Positions 1 to 8,387 of a stretch of 64,000 nucleotides of DNA are shown piece after piece. Source of the stretch: Prevotella sp. (GTDB lineage: Bacteria > Bacteroidota > Bacteroidia > Bacteroidales > Bacteroidaceae); the NCBI GenBank assembly GCA_022486815.1, contig JAKVJW010000014.1, positions 1-64,000 of the forward strand, written 5' to 3'. A program made the translations under genes and the position numbers. How positions within the stretch are numbered: position 1 is the stretch's first letter; every line of letters starts with the position of its first letter. The notes beneath the pieces are model-generated. The model did not search any database. It saw nothing but the letters and a program-made list of their open reading frames with translations, and was not told the DNA's origin.

Positions 1-148
1 AAAAATTGTTACTATTCATACCCAAAAAGACAATGACTTTTCAAATTGTCATTTCGATATTGCAAATATAGCAAAATATATCTATACAGAAAGTGCTAAT
101 GAGATAAATTTTACTAAAAAGTATATTGAGCTAGACATCACTTTCTAA
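1..148 (+). CDS. C-terminal end of an unknown protein (partial, runs off the left edge)
   Basis: A reading frame is open from base 2 to the TAA at 146-148, giving 48 codons without a stop. It has no start inside the window, so it would be the tail of a gene that begins outside. The end of the peptide reads KKYIELDITF. It is convergent with the cyclase gene that ends at 247. No domain is recognisable in so short a piece. That it is a real gene is an inference from the open frame and the orientation; 48 open codons in AT-rich DNA is only moderate evidence. Confidence 0.45.
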   Translation, partial: KIVTIHTQKDNDFSNCHFDIANIAKYIYTESANEINFTKKYIELDITF

Positions 149-246
149 GAGAAAGCAAAAACTATTAAAATTCATTCTCAACTTCTGATCAGGAAGAACT
201 TTTAAGAAGGTCCTTACTATTCTTTGTCTCATTTCTCCCCTTTTAT

Positions 247-1026
247 TTAGACCATTTCTCGGGTCAATATGCTCTCCAACTCTTCCGCAGAAAGTCTCAG
301 ACGGAAAGTTCCCTTAATTGCCACAGAGATTCTACCGGTTTCCTCTGAAACCACCACTGCAATAGCATCACTATTTTGAGAGATACCCATAGCCGCCCGG
401 TGACGAAGACCTAATTCCTTTGGAATATCCAGATTATGAGAAACTGGAAGAATACATCCTGCAGCCCTAATACGTTTTTTTGAGATAATCATTGCTCCAT
501 CATGCAGAGGGGAGTTCTTGAAAAAGATATTCTCAATCAACCGCTGATTGATCCGAGCATCAATGAGATCCCCGGTATCTACAATATCGTTCAGAGGTAC
601 AGAACGTTCTATTACGATAAGTGCTCCGACATATCTCTTACTCATACTCATACAAGCAAGGACGATCGGCATAATCGCTTCCTTATCAACTTCCCTCTCA
701 TTACCATTCTTGGAAGAACGTTTGAAGAAGTTAACAAGCCTCCGGATACCCTTTTGAGAACCTAATTCATAAAGGAATTTACGGACATCCTCTTGAAAGA
801 TGACGATTAAGGCAATTACCCCTACACTGACTAGCTTATCCAGTATGGCTCCAAGGAGTTTCATCTCCAAAACACGACTGACAAACAGCCACATCAAGAT
901 AAAGACCATAATGCCGACAAAGATATTAAGCGAACGGCTCGCCTTCATCAGTTTGTAGATATAATACAATATCAATGCAACCAGAAAGATGTCAATGATG
1001 TCTTTGATCCCAAATTCAAATGGCAT
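247..1026 (-). CDS. cdaA: Diadenylate cyclase CdaA (c-di-AMP synthase)
   Basis: Makes cyclic di-AMP from two ATP at the inner membrane. The 259-aa protein has the CdaA layout: three hydrophobic segments in about the first 78 residues, a coiled linker, then a DisA_N/DAC catalytic domain from about 115. The two catalytic motifs are visible, DGA at 176-178 (in SPLHDGAMII) and RHR at 208-210 (in GLRHRAAMG). Length matches the family. It lies 58 bp downstream of folP on the same strand, a common arrangement in Bacteroidales that suggests co-transcription. The ATG at 1026 begins MPFEFGIKDI, just ahead of the first membrane segment. No CdaR-like partner is next to it here. Confidence 0.95.
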   Translation of the reverse strand: MPFEFGIKDIIDIFLVALILYYIYKLMKASRSLNIFVGIMVFILMWLFVSRVLEMKLLGAILDKLVSVGVIALIVIFQEDVRKFLYELGSQKGIRRLVNFFKRSSKNGNEREVDKEAIMPIVLACMSMSKRYVGALIVIERSVPLNDIVDTGDLIDARINQRLIENIFFKNSPLHDGAMIISKKRIRAAGCILPVSHNLDIPKELGLRHRAAMGISQNSDAIAVVVSEETGRISVAIKGTFRLRLSAEELESILTREMV

Positions 1027-1084
1027 GGTTTTTATCTTAAATCATCCGTCATATTATTGTTTCTTTGTACCTGAATTTAATTTA

Positions 1085-1921
1085 TCAGGATTTTTTCATT
1101 TCTTCGATGATTTTCACCGCTTCTACGGCAGGTTTCACATCGTGTACACGAAGGATAGAAGCTCCTTTCATCAAGGCGATTGTATTGAGAACTGTCGTAC
1201 CATTCAACGAAGTCTTCGGATCACCACCAATCAATTTGAATATCATGCTCTTCCGAGAAATACCAACCAAGATTGGAAGATCCATCACTTGTAACTTCTC
1301 TGCATCACGGTAGATACGATAATTATCTTCCAGAGTCTTTCCAAAGCCATAGCCTGGATCTAATATAATATCACGAGCACCCAAGTCTCGTAATTCCTGC
1401 ACTTCCCTGGCAAAAGCGATCAGCATATCATGAAGATTAGATTTCACAGACATCAGAATATAAGGCACTTTCAATTTTCCAACCACATCAAACATCCGCT
1501 CACTCTCGTGAATAGGCATATTAACGATACCTGTCAATCCGCCTTCCGAAACATCATTAATGATATCAGCACCCCACTCTTCTATACAACGTCGGGCAAT
1601 CGCCGGACGATAAGTATCCACCGATACGACTGCTTCAGGTTGTTCACGGCGAATGATTTCCAAAGCATTTTTCAACCGTCTGGACTCTTCCTCCTCACTG
1701 ACGACAAGAGCACCTGGCCGTGTAGAAAAGGCACCCACATCGATCATCGAACCTCCTTCTACAATAATCTGATTAGTCCTATCTGCAATTTCCTTTTCAG
1801 TCTGTTTTCTGCTCCCATCATAAAAACTATCCGGCGTAACATTAATGATCCCCATGACTTGTGGAATGGACAAATCAAATAATCGCCCACGGACATTCAT
1901 TGTGAATTTCGTTCTCTCCAT
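1085..1921 (-). CDS. folP: Dihydropteroate synthase
   Basis: Condenses p-aminobenzoate with dihydropterin pyrophosphate in folate synthesis; cytoplasmic TIM barrel and the sulfonamide target. The 278-aa protein shows the pterin-binding signatures INVTPDSF at 26-33 and GGSMIDVGAFSTRPGA near 55-70. The later motif DPGYGFGKTLEDN and the C-terminal SRKSMIFKL/RVHDV segments are also present. The length is usual for FolP. It is the first gene of a probable folP-cdaA transcription unit; a -7 box TATTTTTG lies about 78 bp upstream. The start at 1921 (MERTKFTMNV) leaves a short leader before the core. Confidence 0.96.
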   Translation of the reverse strand: MERTKFTMNVRGRLFDLSIPQVMGIINVTPDSFYDGSRKQTEKEIADRTNQIIVEGGSMIDVGAFSTRPGALVVSEEEESRRLKNALEIIRREQPEAVVSVDTYRPAIARRCIEEWGADIINDVSEGGLTGIVNMPIHESERMFDVVGKLKVPYILMSVKSNLHDMLIAFAREVQELRDLGARDIILDPGYGFGKTLEDNYRIYRDAEKLQVMDLPILVGISRKSMIFKLIGGDPKTSLNGTTVLNTIALMKGASILRVHDVKPAVEAVKIIEEMKKS

Positions 1922-1998
1922 TTACAAACACTATTTAAAACGTAACACTTCAGTTTTATAGTACCCAAAAAGGTTACTAAAGCACTCACGCCGTTTTG

Positions 1999-2006
1999 CA
2001 AAAATA
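1999..2006 (-). promoter_or_regulatory. -7 promoter box for folP-cdaA
   Basis: On the minus strand this reads TATTTTTG, matching the Bacteroidota consensus TAnnTTTG, about 78 bp before the folP start. No clear TTTG -33 element is seen at the right distance, so this rests on the -7 box and its position between divergent genes. Confidence 0.45.
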
Positions 2007-2050
2007 GACATATTAATCGAGAAAACCATTACTTTTTAAGAAAATTGCAG

Positions 2051-2058
2051 TAACTTTG
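2051..2058 (+). promoter_or_regulatory. -7 promoter box for murF
   Basis: TAACTTTG matches TAnnTTTG exactly and sits 19 bp before the murF ATG at 2078. The leader would then be only about 12-14 nt, with no obvious Shine-Dalgarno sequence. Confidence 0.6.
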
Positions 2059-2077
2059 TAAGGGTTTAAAGATAAAA

Positions 2078-3409
2078 ATGATGAAAATCTCTGATTTATA
2101 TAAAATCTATCAACAGCATCCAATGATTACAACGGATAGCCGCAACTGTCCTCAAGGGAGTATCTTCCTAGCACTTAAGGGCGCATCTTTCGATGGTAAC
2201 AGATTTGCAACGATGGCATTGGAAAAAGGATGCAGCTATGTCATCGTGGACAATCCCGCCTATTTTAAGGCAGATGATTGCCGATATATTCTAACCGATA
2301 ATTGTCTGAAGACTTACAAGGAACTTGCCCGTGAACACCGCCGGCAATTTCATATTCCTGTCATCGGTATTACAGGAACAAACGGAAAGACAACAACAAA
2401 AGAATTGATTTCAACTGTCTTAGAAGAGAAATACCATGTCATGCACACTGAAGGTAATTTCAATAACGACGTTGGAGTACCCAAAACATTATTTCGTCTT
2501 TCTGACAAAGATGAAATTGCAGTGATAGAAATGGGTGCAAGCCATCCAGGCGATATCAAAAAACTGATAGACTATGCAGAACCCACATGTGGACTAATTA
2601 CTAATGTCGGTCGTGCTCACTTGCAAGGTTTCGGGAGTTTTGAGGGTGTAAAGAAAACCAAAGGTGAACTGTATGACTTTCTAAAAGCACATCAAGGACT
2701 GGTTTTCATCAACCATGATAATACCTATCTGATGCAAATGGCTCAAGAGCGGAATGTCAACGACGTGGTTTATTATGGACAAAAAGAGAATACAGATCTG
2801 GCTGTATACGGTTCTGTCGTCAGTTGTGCTCCTTTCCTTAAATTTACCTGGACAAGCGGAAGAACTTCTCAAGGACAAGCGAAAAAGAGGATACACACGG
2901 TTCAAACTCAATTAATCGGTGCCTATAATCTGGACAACATGCTTGCTGCAATTACTATCGGAAAACATTTCGGAATCAGCGACGAGAAGATTGATGATGC
3001 CTTGACTCATTATATACCAAGCAATAACCGTTCACAGTTGACTGTTACTCCTCATAACCATCTGGTTGTGGATGCCTATAATGCCAACCCTTCCAGTATG
3101 AAAGCCGCAATAGAAGCATTCAGGCTCATGGATGTACCGGATAAGATGGCTATTCTGGGAGATATGCGTGAACTAGGTGCCGTGTCCGGAGAAGAACATC
3201 AGAAAGTAATTGAAGAATTACAAATGGCAGGAATCACTAATGTGTGGTTGGTAGGACCTGAATTTACGAAAACCAATTCTAGTTTTCGTAAGTTTAAGAA
3301 TGTAGAAGAAGTCAAAACCGAGATTACTCGTCAACAACCACATGGTCATTATATTTTAATAAAAGGAAGTAACGGTATCAAACTCTTTGAACTGCCTCAA
3401 CTTCTGTAG
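2078..3409 (+). CDS. murF: UDP-N-acetylmuramoyl-tripeptide--D-alanyl-D-alanine ligase
   Basis: Adds D-Ala-D-Ala to the UDP-MurNAc-tripeptide, the last cytoplasmic step of the peptidoglycan precursor. The 443-aa protein has the Mur ligase order. An N-terminal UMAG-binding domain contains TTDSRN at 18-23. The ATP-binding loop [13 protein letters not shown] is at about 97-109. The central domain contains EMGASHPGDI and TNVGRAHL, and the C-terminal domain has the MurF-type VVDAYNANPSSM. Two ATG codons are adjacent (2078 and 2081); either could be used. It is monocistronic here and lies about 43 kb from the dcw cluster, which lacks murF. The downstream tRNA has its own promoter. Confidence 0.96.
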   Translation: MMKISDLYKIYQQHPMITTDSRNCPQGSIFLALKGASFDGNRFATMALEKGCSYVIVDNPAYFKADDCRYILTDNCLKTYKELAREHRRQFHIPVIGITGTNGKTTTKELISTVLEEKYHVMHTEGNFNNDVGVPKTLFRLSDKDEIAVIEMGASHPGDIKKLIDYAEPTCGLITNVGRAHLQGFGSFEGVKKTKGELYDFLKAHQGLVFINHDNTYLMQMAQERNVNDVVYYGQKENTDLAVYGSVVSCAPFLKFTWTSGRTSQGQAKKRIHTVQTQLIGAYNLDNMLAAITIGKHFGISDEKIDDALTHYIPSNNRSQLTVTPHNHLVVDAYNANPSSMKAAIEAFRLMDVPDKMAILGDMRELGAVSGEEHQKVIEELQMAGITNVWLVGPEFTKTNSSFRKFKNVEEVKTEITRQQPHGHYILIKGSNGIKLFELPQLL

Positions 3410-3530
3410 AGGATTCCCTGATAATCATGATGATTAATAAGATACAAAATCTGTGTTCTGATATTCTACGGTTTTCTTAAAGAAAGACCATTTTTCTTAA
3501 AGAAAATGCACGCGTTTCAGAATTTTACAG

Positions 3531-3538
3531 TACCTTTG
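3531..3538 (+). promoter_or_regulatory. -7 promoter box for tRNA-Pro
   Basis: TACCTTTG matches TAnnTTTG and ends 11 bp before the tRNA 5' end. Two identical palindromes, TTTCTTAAAGAAA at 3473-3485 and 3493-3505, lie just upstream with 20-bp spacing. Confidence 0.6.
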
Positions 3539-3549
3539 TATCCGCTTAT

Positions 3550-3622
3550 CGGGATTTAGCGCAGTTGGTAGCGCACTACGTTCGGGACGTAGGGGTCGGG
3601 CGTTCGAGTCGCCTAATCCCGA
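3550..3622 (+). tRNA. tRNA-Pro (anticodon CGG)
   Basis: A complete cloverleaf can be drawn by eye. The acceptor stem is CGGGATT at 3550-3556 with AATCCCG at 3615-3621, followed by discriminator A at 3622. The D arm contains GCGCAGTTGGTAGCGC. The anticodon stem is CTACG/CGTAG around loop TTCGGGA with anticodon CGG at 3583-3585. The T arm is GGGCG-TTCGAGT-CGCCT. The 3' CCA is not encoded. The gene marks the left border of an accessory region, and tRNA 3' ends are common integration sites; no second copy of its 3' end was seen in the window. Confidence 0.95.
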
Positions 3623-3633
3623 CAAAAGTAATT

Positions 3634-3660
3634 ATAAGGAACTGATTTTCAGTTCCTTAT
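3634..3660 (+). terminator. Stem-loop terminator after tRNA-Pro
   Basis: A perfect 12-bp inverted repeat, ATAAGGAACTGA and TCAGTTCCTTAT, is separated by TTT. It begins 12 bases after the tRNA. The U-tract after it is weak, but position and symmetry fit a transcription terminator. Confidence 0.6.
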
Positions 3661-3848
3661 ATGCTTTAAAGGGGTAAACGGTCGGGCAAAAGTCGGACAG
3701 CACGCCTCCATTCTATTTTAACAACCGTGCCCATTTTAGCAATGAAATGGGTAAAAAAATGATTCTTTCTGATTCTGACATTAATGAGATTAAGGGGTAT
3801 ACTATGGATCATTTTATAAAGTTGGGTTTTTAACAATCTTATTATGTT

Positions 3849-4716
3849 TCAGGAATAAAATTGCTTAACTCTATAGAGATAGAACTTCAGGTCGTTCACT
3901 CCTCTAAATTCAGTTCTAAAGGTTTTCTGTTTACAATTGAAAGATTCTGCACTTGCATTGGTTTGCTTGTCATTGAAGAAGTTGAGAATACGCTCATAAT
4001 GCTGCATGAAGGTTTTGATGACGGTGTCAAACTGAGGGCAATGCCATATTTCCACACGGTTGAACCACAGGGCGAGTTTAGGCCTGGCCACGTCCTTGTC
4101 ATTATACGTGGAGTAAATGTATCCCAGTTGCAACGCGAGGTAATAGAACTCCTTTATGTCCGGCAGCTGCTCAAACAGCACCTCGGCTCTGGCCTTCTGT
4201 GAATCTGTCCATTTATCGGGCTTTCTGACCAGAAGATAACGGCATCGTACGAACAGCAGCTTCATGGTATCTCCGTTTTTGAGTACCTGCGGTTTAAACT
4301 CAATACCTTTTTCCTTGCAGATGCCCTTCATCCTGTTTTCCTCGTCCATTGCCTGCCATCTGTGCTGGATGCGAAGTTCCTGCAGTGCGTCGTACGTGAG
4401 TTTCTGAACATGGAAACGATCTATGATCTGCTCAGCGTTCGGGAAGCACCTGGAGGCAATATTATACATGGAATTGGACATGTCCATGGTGACGGATTCC
4501 ACCTCATGACGAGCTCGGACCGGAAGTCGTTGAAGTTTCGGTATGACATAGTCGGACCCAACACCCTTATAGCTACAAGTGTCCCTTTCCGGCCGTTTCC
4601 TGCCTTGCTCGTGACAACAGTGTACAGTTCTCCGTTACTCAGCGATGTCGTCTATGGGTAGATGTCTACCAACATTGTCACGGTACAAAGTAAAATCTTC
4701 CACATGAGGTTTCTAA
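3849..4716 (-). pseudogene. Decayed ISL3-family (ISAon1-like) transposase
   Basis: The longest intact piece (3849-4502) encodes the C-terminal DDE part. It has VTMDMSNSMYNIA, FPNAEQIIDRFHVQK and a late NASAESFNCKQK segment, as in ISL3-type transposases. Upstream homology continues in other frames. KGVGSDYVIPKLQRLPVRAR joins the intact frame directly. Next comes LSNGELYTVVTSKAGNGRKG in a second frame, then RDNVGRHLPIDD in a third. I therefore infer two frame-disrupting changes, near 4567-4572 and near 4645-4652. The N-terminal helix-turn-helix half is missing and no terminal inverted repeats were found, so this is an immobile remnant inside the island next to tRNA-Pro. Confidence 0.8.
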
Positions 4717-4759
4717 AACCGAAAAGAATTTCAGGTATTTTTTTATCAAGAAGCTAAAA

Positions 4760-5281
4760 TCAATCATTTATAGGATAATTTCTAAACTCAATTTTATTTT
4801 TATCACAGAATCTTTTCAATTGAAGGATATCACCCTTGTACGATTTTGTATAAACTAAAATGTTCTTAGAATCATATCCTTGACGATGTGTAAAACAAAA
4901 AATCGTCACCTGACTATTAATTAACTCTTTATACACTTCAATTTCAATCGTTTTTTCTAACTGGCCCGTTATATCCTTTCTACTTTTTGTTGCAATACAT
5001 TTTTTCAATTCTTGATAATAAAATTTTTGATCTGCTTTCTCTCTTTTTGTTTCGACAACGACTGCTATAGAATCATTTTTATAATTTGCAATTCTTTCTA
5101 ACTTGAATTTTGGCTCAGTTGTATCGTTTAATCCCCATGAAACATCTTTTTCCATTGGTGGGGTATATGTTAATTTATAATACTCTGTTATAGTATCTAT
5201 ATAATTTGTTTTGTAATACCAGAACACTCCCATTACACATAAAGCAACAGTGACAAGAATTATCCAATATATTTTTTTCAT
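4760..5281 (-). CDS. Unknown membrane-anchored protein
   Basis: A 173-aa protein of no family I recognise. Residues 4-24 (IYWIILVTVALCVMGVFWYY) form one N-terminal membrane segment after MKK. The rest is polar and likely outside the cytoplasm, with no cysteine right after the segment, so it is a membrane anchor rather than a lipoprotein. It is the last gene of a three-gene minus-strand operon, starting 11 bp after the preceding stop. The operon's first protein is secreted and the second also has a single membrane segment, so a shared envelope role is plausible; this is an inference from context only. Confidence 0.7.
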   Translation of the reverse strand: MKKIYWIILVTVALCVMGVFWYYKTNYIDTITEYYKLTYTPPMEKDVSWGLNDTTEPKFKLERIANYKNDSIAVVVETKREKADQKFYYQELKKCIATKSRKDITGQLEKTIEIEVYKELINSQVTIFCFTHRQGYDSKNILVYTKSYKGDILQLKRFCDKNKIEFRNYPIND

Positions 5282-5292
5282 TATAAAATCAT

Positions 5293-6117
5293 TTATTTAG
5301 ACTTCCATTTTAGTGGCTCATCTAGACTGAAATCGAATACGGGACGTCCGCCTTGATATAATGGCAACTCCACTTTAATTGATTTAGCTTTCTTGCATCT
5401 TGCAATAAAATCACTTTTCCTATCAATAAAGACTGACTCACTGGATCCGTCAGAAGCTTCATTAAACCAATATTTTATAGGCTTGCCATTATCAAATTTC
5501 ACCATTACATAATTTTCGCCATCATATTCACTGCCAAATATCTGACCTTCACTGATACCAATCATAGCATCATATCCCCATTTTTTCATATATCTGATAG
5601 TAATACTACAATCCGTTTCACCATAAGGTTCATCTTGATCAACAGAATTATCACTGGTAATGCTTGCCCAAATATCCTTAGTATTTGTCATTTCATCTTT
5701 CTCAGTCCTAAAATTCCAGACTTTTTTGACCTTAGTATCCTGTTGAGAAAATGTATCATCTTCTGAATTAAGAGTACTATCAACAGCAACACTATCTACT
5801 ACAGATGTGTGTGAAGAAGGCTTTGGAGAATTACAAGTCTTAGTAATTAAAATAAGCAAGATCATAATAATAGCAAAGGCAATACTAGTGACAATTATCT
5901 TATTTTGATAATCTTTTCCATTTTCCTTCTCCTTCTTAAAAACAGGATATGCCTCTTTTACCTCCGAGAGGGCCTCATCTGATTTAGAACTTTGAATATT
6001 AACAGGATCTTCCTTTTTCTTATTTCTGATACATTCATTTATAAATGCATTCACATCACTCTTGGTTGACAAATATTCAACCAAATCATCATCAATTTTC
6101 AGCTTGTCAATTTCCAT
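5293..6117 (-). CDS. Single-pass membrane protein with an extracytoplasmic C-terminal domain of unknown function
   Basis: The 274-aa protein has a charged cytoplasmic N-terminus (about 1-70) and one membrane helix near 73-92 (IIVTSIAFAIIMILLILITK). A Ser/Asp-rich linker follows, then a folded C-terminal domain of about 120 residues. That domain ends KAKSIKVELPLYQGGRPVF followed by DFSL. The pattern of VMVKFDNGKP, SVFIDRKSDFI and then a GRPVF strand resembles a widespread uncharacterised periplasmic domain; I recognise the pattern but cannot name a function. It is the middle gene of the operon, 35 bp after the first gene and 11 bp before the last. Confidence 0.75.
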   Translation of the reverse strand: MEIDKLKIDDDLVEYLSTKSDVNAFINECIRNKKKEDPVNIQSSKSDEALSEVKEAYPVFKKEKENGKDYQNKIIVTSIAFAIIMILLILITKTCNSPKPSSHTSVVDSVAVDSTLNSEDDTFSQQDTKVKKVWNFRTEKDEMTNTKDIWASITSDNSVDQDEPYGETDCSITIRYMKKWGYDAMIGISEGQIFGSEYDGENYVMVKFDNGKPIKYWFNEASDGSSESVFIDRKSDFIARCKKAKSIKVELPLYQGGRPVFDFSLDEPLKWKSK

Positions 6118-6152
6118 AGCAGAAGATATTTAAATTATATATAGTATCTAAC

Positions 6153-6992
6153 TTAGGGGATTTTCGAGTCATCAATACAAGAATCTAATTTCTTTATATA
6201 GTCCTCCTCATATTCTAAATCCCAGGGAAATCTACATCTTTCAGGATGTGGAATAATCCGATATGTATTATCCATAAATTTCAGTTTAAGACCAACGATT
6301 TTTACGGTCTCAATAATATCAGTCCACCAAAGATCTTTAAATTCATAAGTCGCAGTTTCTTCGTGTTTTATTGGGCCAATACATGTTTTTGTCTGGCTCC
6401 GTCCAACAGGATCATTTACTGCATTATATCCTCTTACAGTTACATATACATATTTAATTGTCTTTTTCAAATTATTATCAATGGAGAAATTAAAACTTGT
6501 GGTTTTCAGATCATCGTCTCCATCATAAAGTTCCGTACGAAAAACCACAGGACATCTTTTATATACCGCAATTGCATGATTACAAAAATCTGATGCATCA
6601 ACAAAAGAATTACACTTGCCACATGATTTTACATACTGGGAATATGCATGGCATCTATTATGTAATATGTTATTAATGCTATCCTGACTTAATGATACAT
6701 CTTGTTTATTAACCCAGAAAGCTTTTCCGTATGATGTACATAAATATTTAGTTTCATTATCTCCGATAATATAGGAATCTTCATACTTATCCAATGTGCC
6801 CACCGATGTGAGGTCATCCGGAGATTTATAAAACTCTATATCATTCCCATCAAACGAGATGTACTTGGGATAGTGCAGGTCATTGATAATATGTCTGACA
6901 GAATCAGAACTTAATTTTAACTGTAAACTATCCTTTTGAGCAAACGCCCACACAGGAGCAATTAGAAACAAGAATAACAGTATTTTCCTCAT
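6153..6992 (-). CDS. Unknown secreted protein, first gene of a three-gene operon
   Basis: An upstream ATG exists at 7037, but it lies at the -7 box (TATATTTG, 7042-7035) and the true start is most likely the ATG at 6992. That gives 279 residues beginning MRKILLFLFLIAPVWAFAQ, a clean signal peptide cut after AFA. The mature part contains cysteines (for example CGKCNSF, NHRC) that could form disulfides after export. No known domain is recognised. A second, truncated copy of its promoter and signal peptide lies at 8428-8597, on the other side of the SIR2-like gene. Confidence 0.75.
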   Translation of the reverse strand: MRKILLFLFLIAPVWAFAQKDSLQLKLSSDSVRHIINDLHYPKYISFDGNDIEFYKSPDDLTSVGTLDKYEDSYIIGDNETKYLCTSYGKAFWVNKQDVSLSQDSINNILHNRCHAYSQYVKSCGKCNSFVDASDFCNHAIAVYKRCPVVFRTELYDGDDDLKTTSFNFSIDNNLKKTIKYVYVTVRGYNAVNDPVGRSQTKTCIGPIKHEETATYEFKDLWWTDIIETVKIVGLKLKFMDNTYRIIPHPERCRFPWDLEYEEDYIKKLDSCIDDSKIP

Positions 6993-7034
6993 GAAAAACG
7001 ATATTAAATTAGTCATTAGTCTATGACTATAGTG

Positions 7035-7042
7035 CAAATATA
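7035..7042 (-). promoter_or_regulatory. -7 promoter box for the three-gene secreted-protein operon
   Basis: Minus-strand TATATTTG, exact TAnnTTTG, 43 bp before the chosen start at 6992. The same box with the same surroundings recurs at 8520-8527. Confidence 0.6.
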
Positions 7043-7078
7043 GTAAATTATCTAGAGAAACAGACTTTTTTAAAACGA

Positions 7079-7112
7079 AAAAGCCTCCGATACATCTGTA
7101 CCAGAGGCTTTT
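7079..7112 (-). terminator. Hairpin terminator downstream of the SIR2-like gene
   Basis: AAAAGCCTC and GAGGCTTTT enclose an inner TACA/TGTA pairing. The flanking A and T runs make it work in either direction. It lies 7 bp after the stop of the SIR2-like gene and before the promoter of the next operon. Confidence 0.75.
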
Positions 7113-7118
7113 AGTAGT

Positions 7119-8195
7119 TTATTTCCACACATCCTCATAAATAGTTTTATATTTTTTTATGTTTATTATCTCAAAACCAGCTGATTCTAAAAAGAATCTC
7201 TTTCCTTCACTTATATCTTTAGGATCAGCTACATACCACCCTTGATGATCTGTATCAGATGTACGATATAAAGCAAAATATTTAGCTCTTTGAATTAATA
7301 GCCACCTTAAAAAGGTTTCGTTTTCTCCAAGTGACAACCCAAATATAAATAATGATTTGTTGAAGATAATATGAAGCCATGTATTACATCCGGGCCAATA
7401 TGATGTGTGTTTTCCAGAAAACGTGTCAGGCTTATCTATACCTTGTATCATATTTCGAGCTATTGTAACATTAAACATATAATCACATAAACCGAAAGAG
7501 ATGCTTTCTGGATGACAAACAGAACCATTGATATGCCATATTCCAAAGCCAGAAGTAGGTAATTCTAAGCTTCCTTGATCACTATAATAGTAATTCCAGC
7601 GAAACCTTTTAGAATTAGAAGTACATTTTTGGGGAAGTCTTGTTGTTGTTGTTTCTTTTAAATTTAAAGAACTAGGTAGCACCTCATCAAAATTTGTTGT
7701 AAGGAAAGGAGTTTCTAGTTTTTTTATAGCTCGAACAAATTTTTCCACTTTATGACCTCCTTTCCAATTTTCCATTTCGTTTGTAACGTCTGTTTTAACA
7801 TTTGGGGTTATGCCTGCAAAAATTCTAGACACCATTTGGGGTGTAATATCTTCAGATCTTAACTGACGAGGCAAGGTTCTTTTCAAATCTAAAAGGTCAA
7901 AAGATTCCGTATAGGATAAACCAGAAGGAATTTCTCTTATTTTTTCCTCTTCAATTACTTTATTATCTTTATTCCATAAAGAAAGTAGCAAATCCTTCCA
8001 AGATTTGATGTTGGCTCTTTTATTTTCTTTAGAATATATGTCATCAGCGAAATAAAGGTTTACTCCATTACCAGTTATGAAAGCTATATCTTTCTTGTTT
8101 TCATCAATGAGATTATGGATTTCCGAGGCTTTCCAATATTTCTTGCCTTGCAAATTACTCTGATTATTAACACAGTCTATAAGGTTTCTTTCCAT
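7119..8195 (-). CDS. SIR2-like domain protein, candidate defence NADase
   Basis: The 358-aa protein carries the sequence signs of the SIR2-like NAD-binding fold found in anti-phage and other conflict proteins. FITGNGVN is at 39-46 (the GAGxS-type loop) and PFLTTNFDEVL at 163-173 (the NAD-contact region). IWHINGSV is at 219-226 with candidate catalytic His221, and FIFGLSLGENE at 283-293 is the late GxSLxD-like motif. No second effector or sensor domain is evident. By family knowledge, such proteins usually cleave NAD+ upon infection; that role here is inferred. It is transcribed alone: a terminator lies 7 bp downstream and a TAACTTTG box about 200 bp upstream. The gene is enclosed by two copies of a ~170-bp cassette. 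Confidence 0.75.
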   Translation of the reverse strand: MERNLIDCVNNQSNLQGKKYWKASEIHNLIDENKKDIAFITGNGVNLYFADDIYSKENKRANIKSWKDLLLSLWNKDNKVIEEEKIREIPSGLSYTESFDLLDLKRTLPRQLRSEDITPQMVSRIFAGITPNVKTDVTNEMENWKGGHKVEKFVRAIKKLETPFLTTNFDEVLPSSLNLKETTTTRLPQKCTSNSKRFRWNYYYSDQGSLELPTSGFGIWHINGSVCHPESISFGLCDYMFNVTIARNMIQGIDKPDTFSGKHTSYWPGCNTWLHIIFNKSLFIFGLSLGENETFLRWLLIQRAKYFALYRTSDTDHQGWYVADPKDISEGKRFFLESAGFEIINIKKYKTIYEDVWK

Positions 8196-8387
8196 TTAAG
8201 CAAGTTTATTTATGTTATTTAAAGTTTTATAAGCGCTAATGATACTAAATTTTATCATTGTTAGCCTCGTTACACCTCCACTATAATTCCGAAGAAATCA
8301 TTTTTATAATCGAATGAAGTTAACAACAGAGTTTTTATGATTATCATGAAACTTAACAAATTAGATTTTATTCGTCTCATTTAATAA

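Larger units (their letters stand above)
6943..7113 (-). repeat. Promoter/signal-peptide/terminator cassette, copy 1
   Basis: About 170 bp nearly identical to 8428-8597 in the same orientation. On the minus strand it contains, in order, a GCCTC/GAGGC terminator hairpin, a TATATTTG -7 box and the start of a signal peptide MRKILLFLFL. Copy 1 belongs to the intact secreted-protein gene. The unit-to-unit distance is about 1.48 kb, enclosing exactly one gene, the SIR2-like one. Confidence 0.85.

Noticed and set aside
3747..3833. 28-codon frame starting MGKKMILSDSD between tRNA-Pro and the ISL3 remnant
   Set aside because: Too short, without a promoter or a recognisable domain; could be the decayed tail of an old gene but cannot be supported.
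6993..7037. Upstream ATG for the secreted protein gene
   Set aside because: It lies at the promoter and would place 15 residues before a perfectly formed signal peptide.
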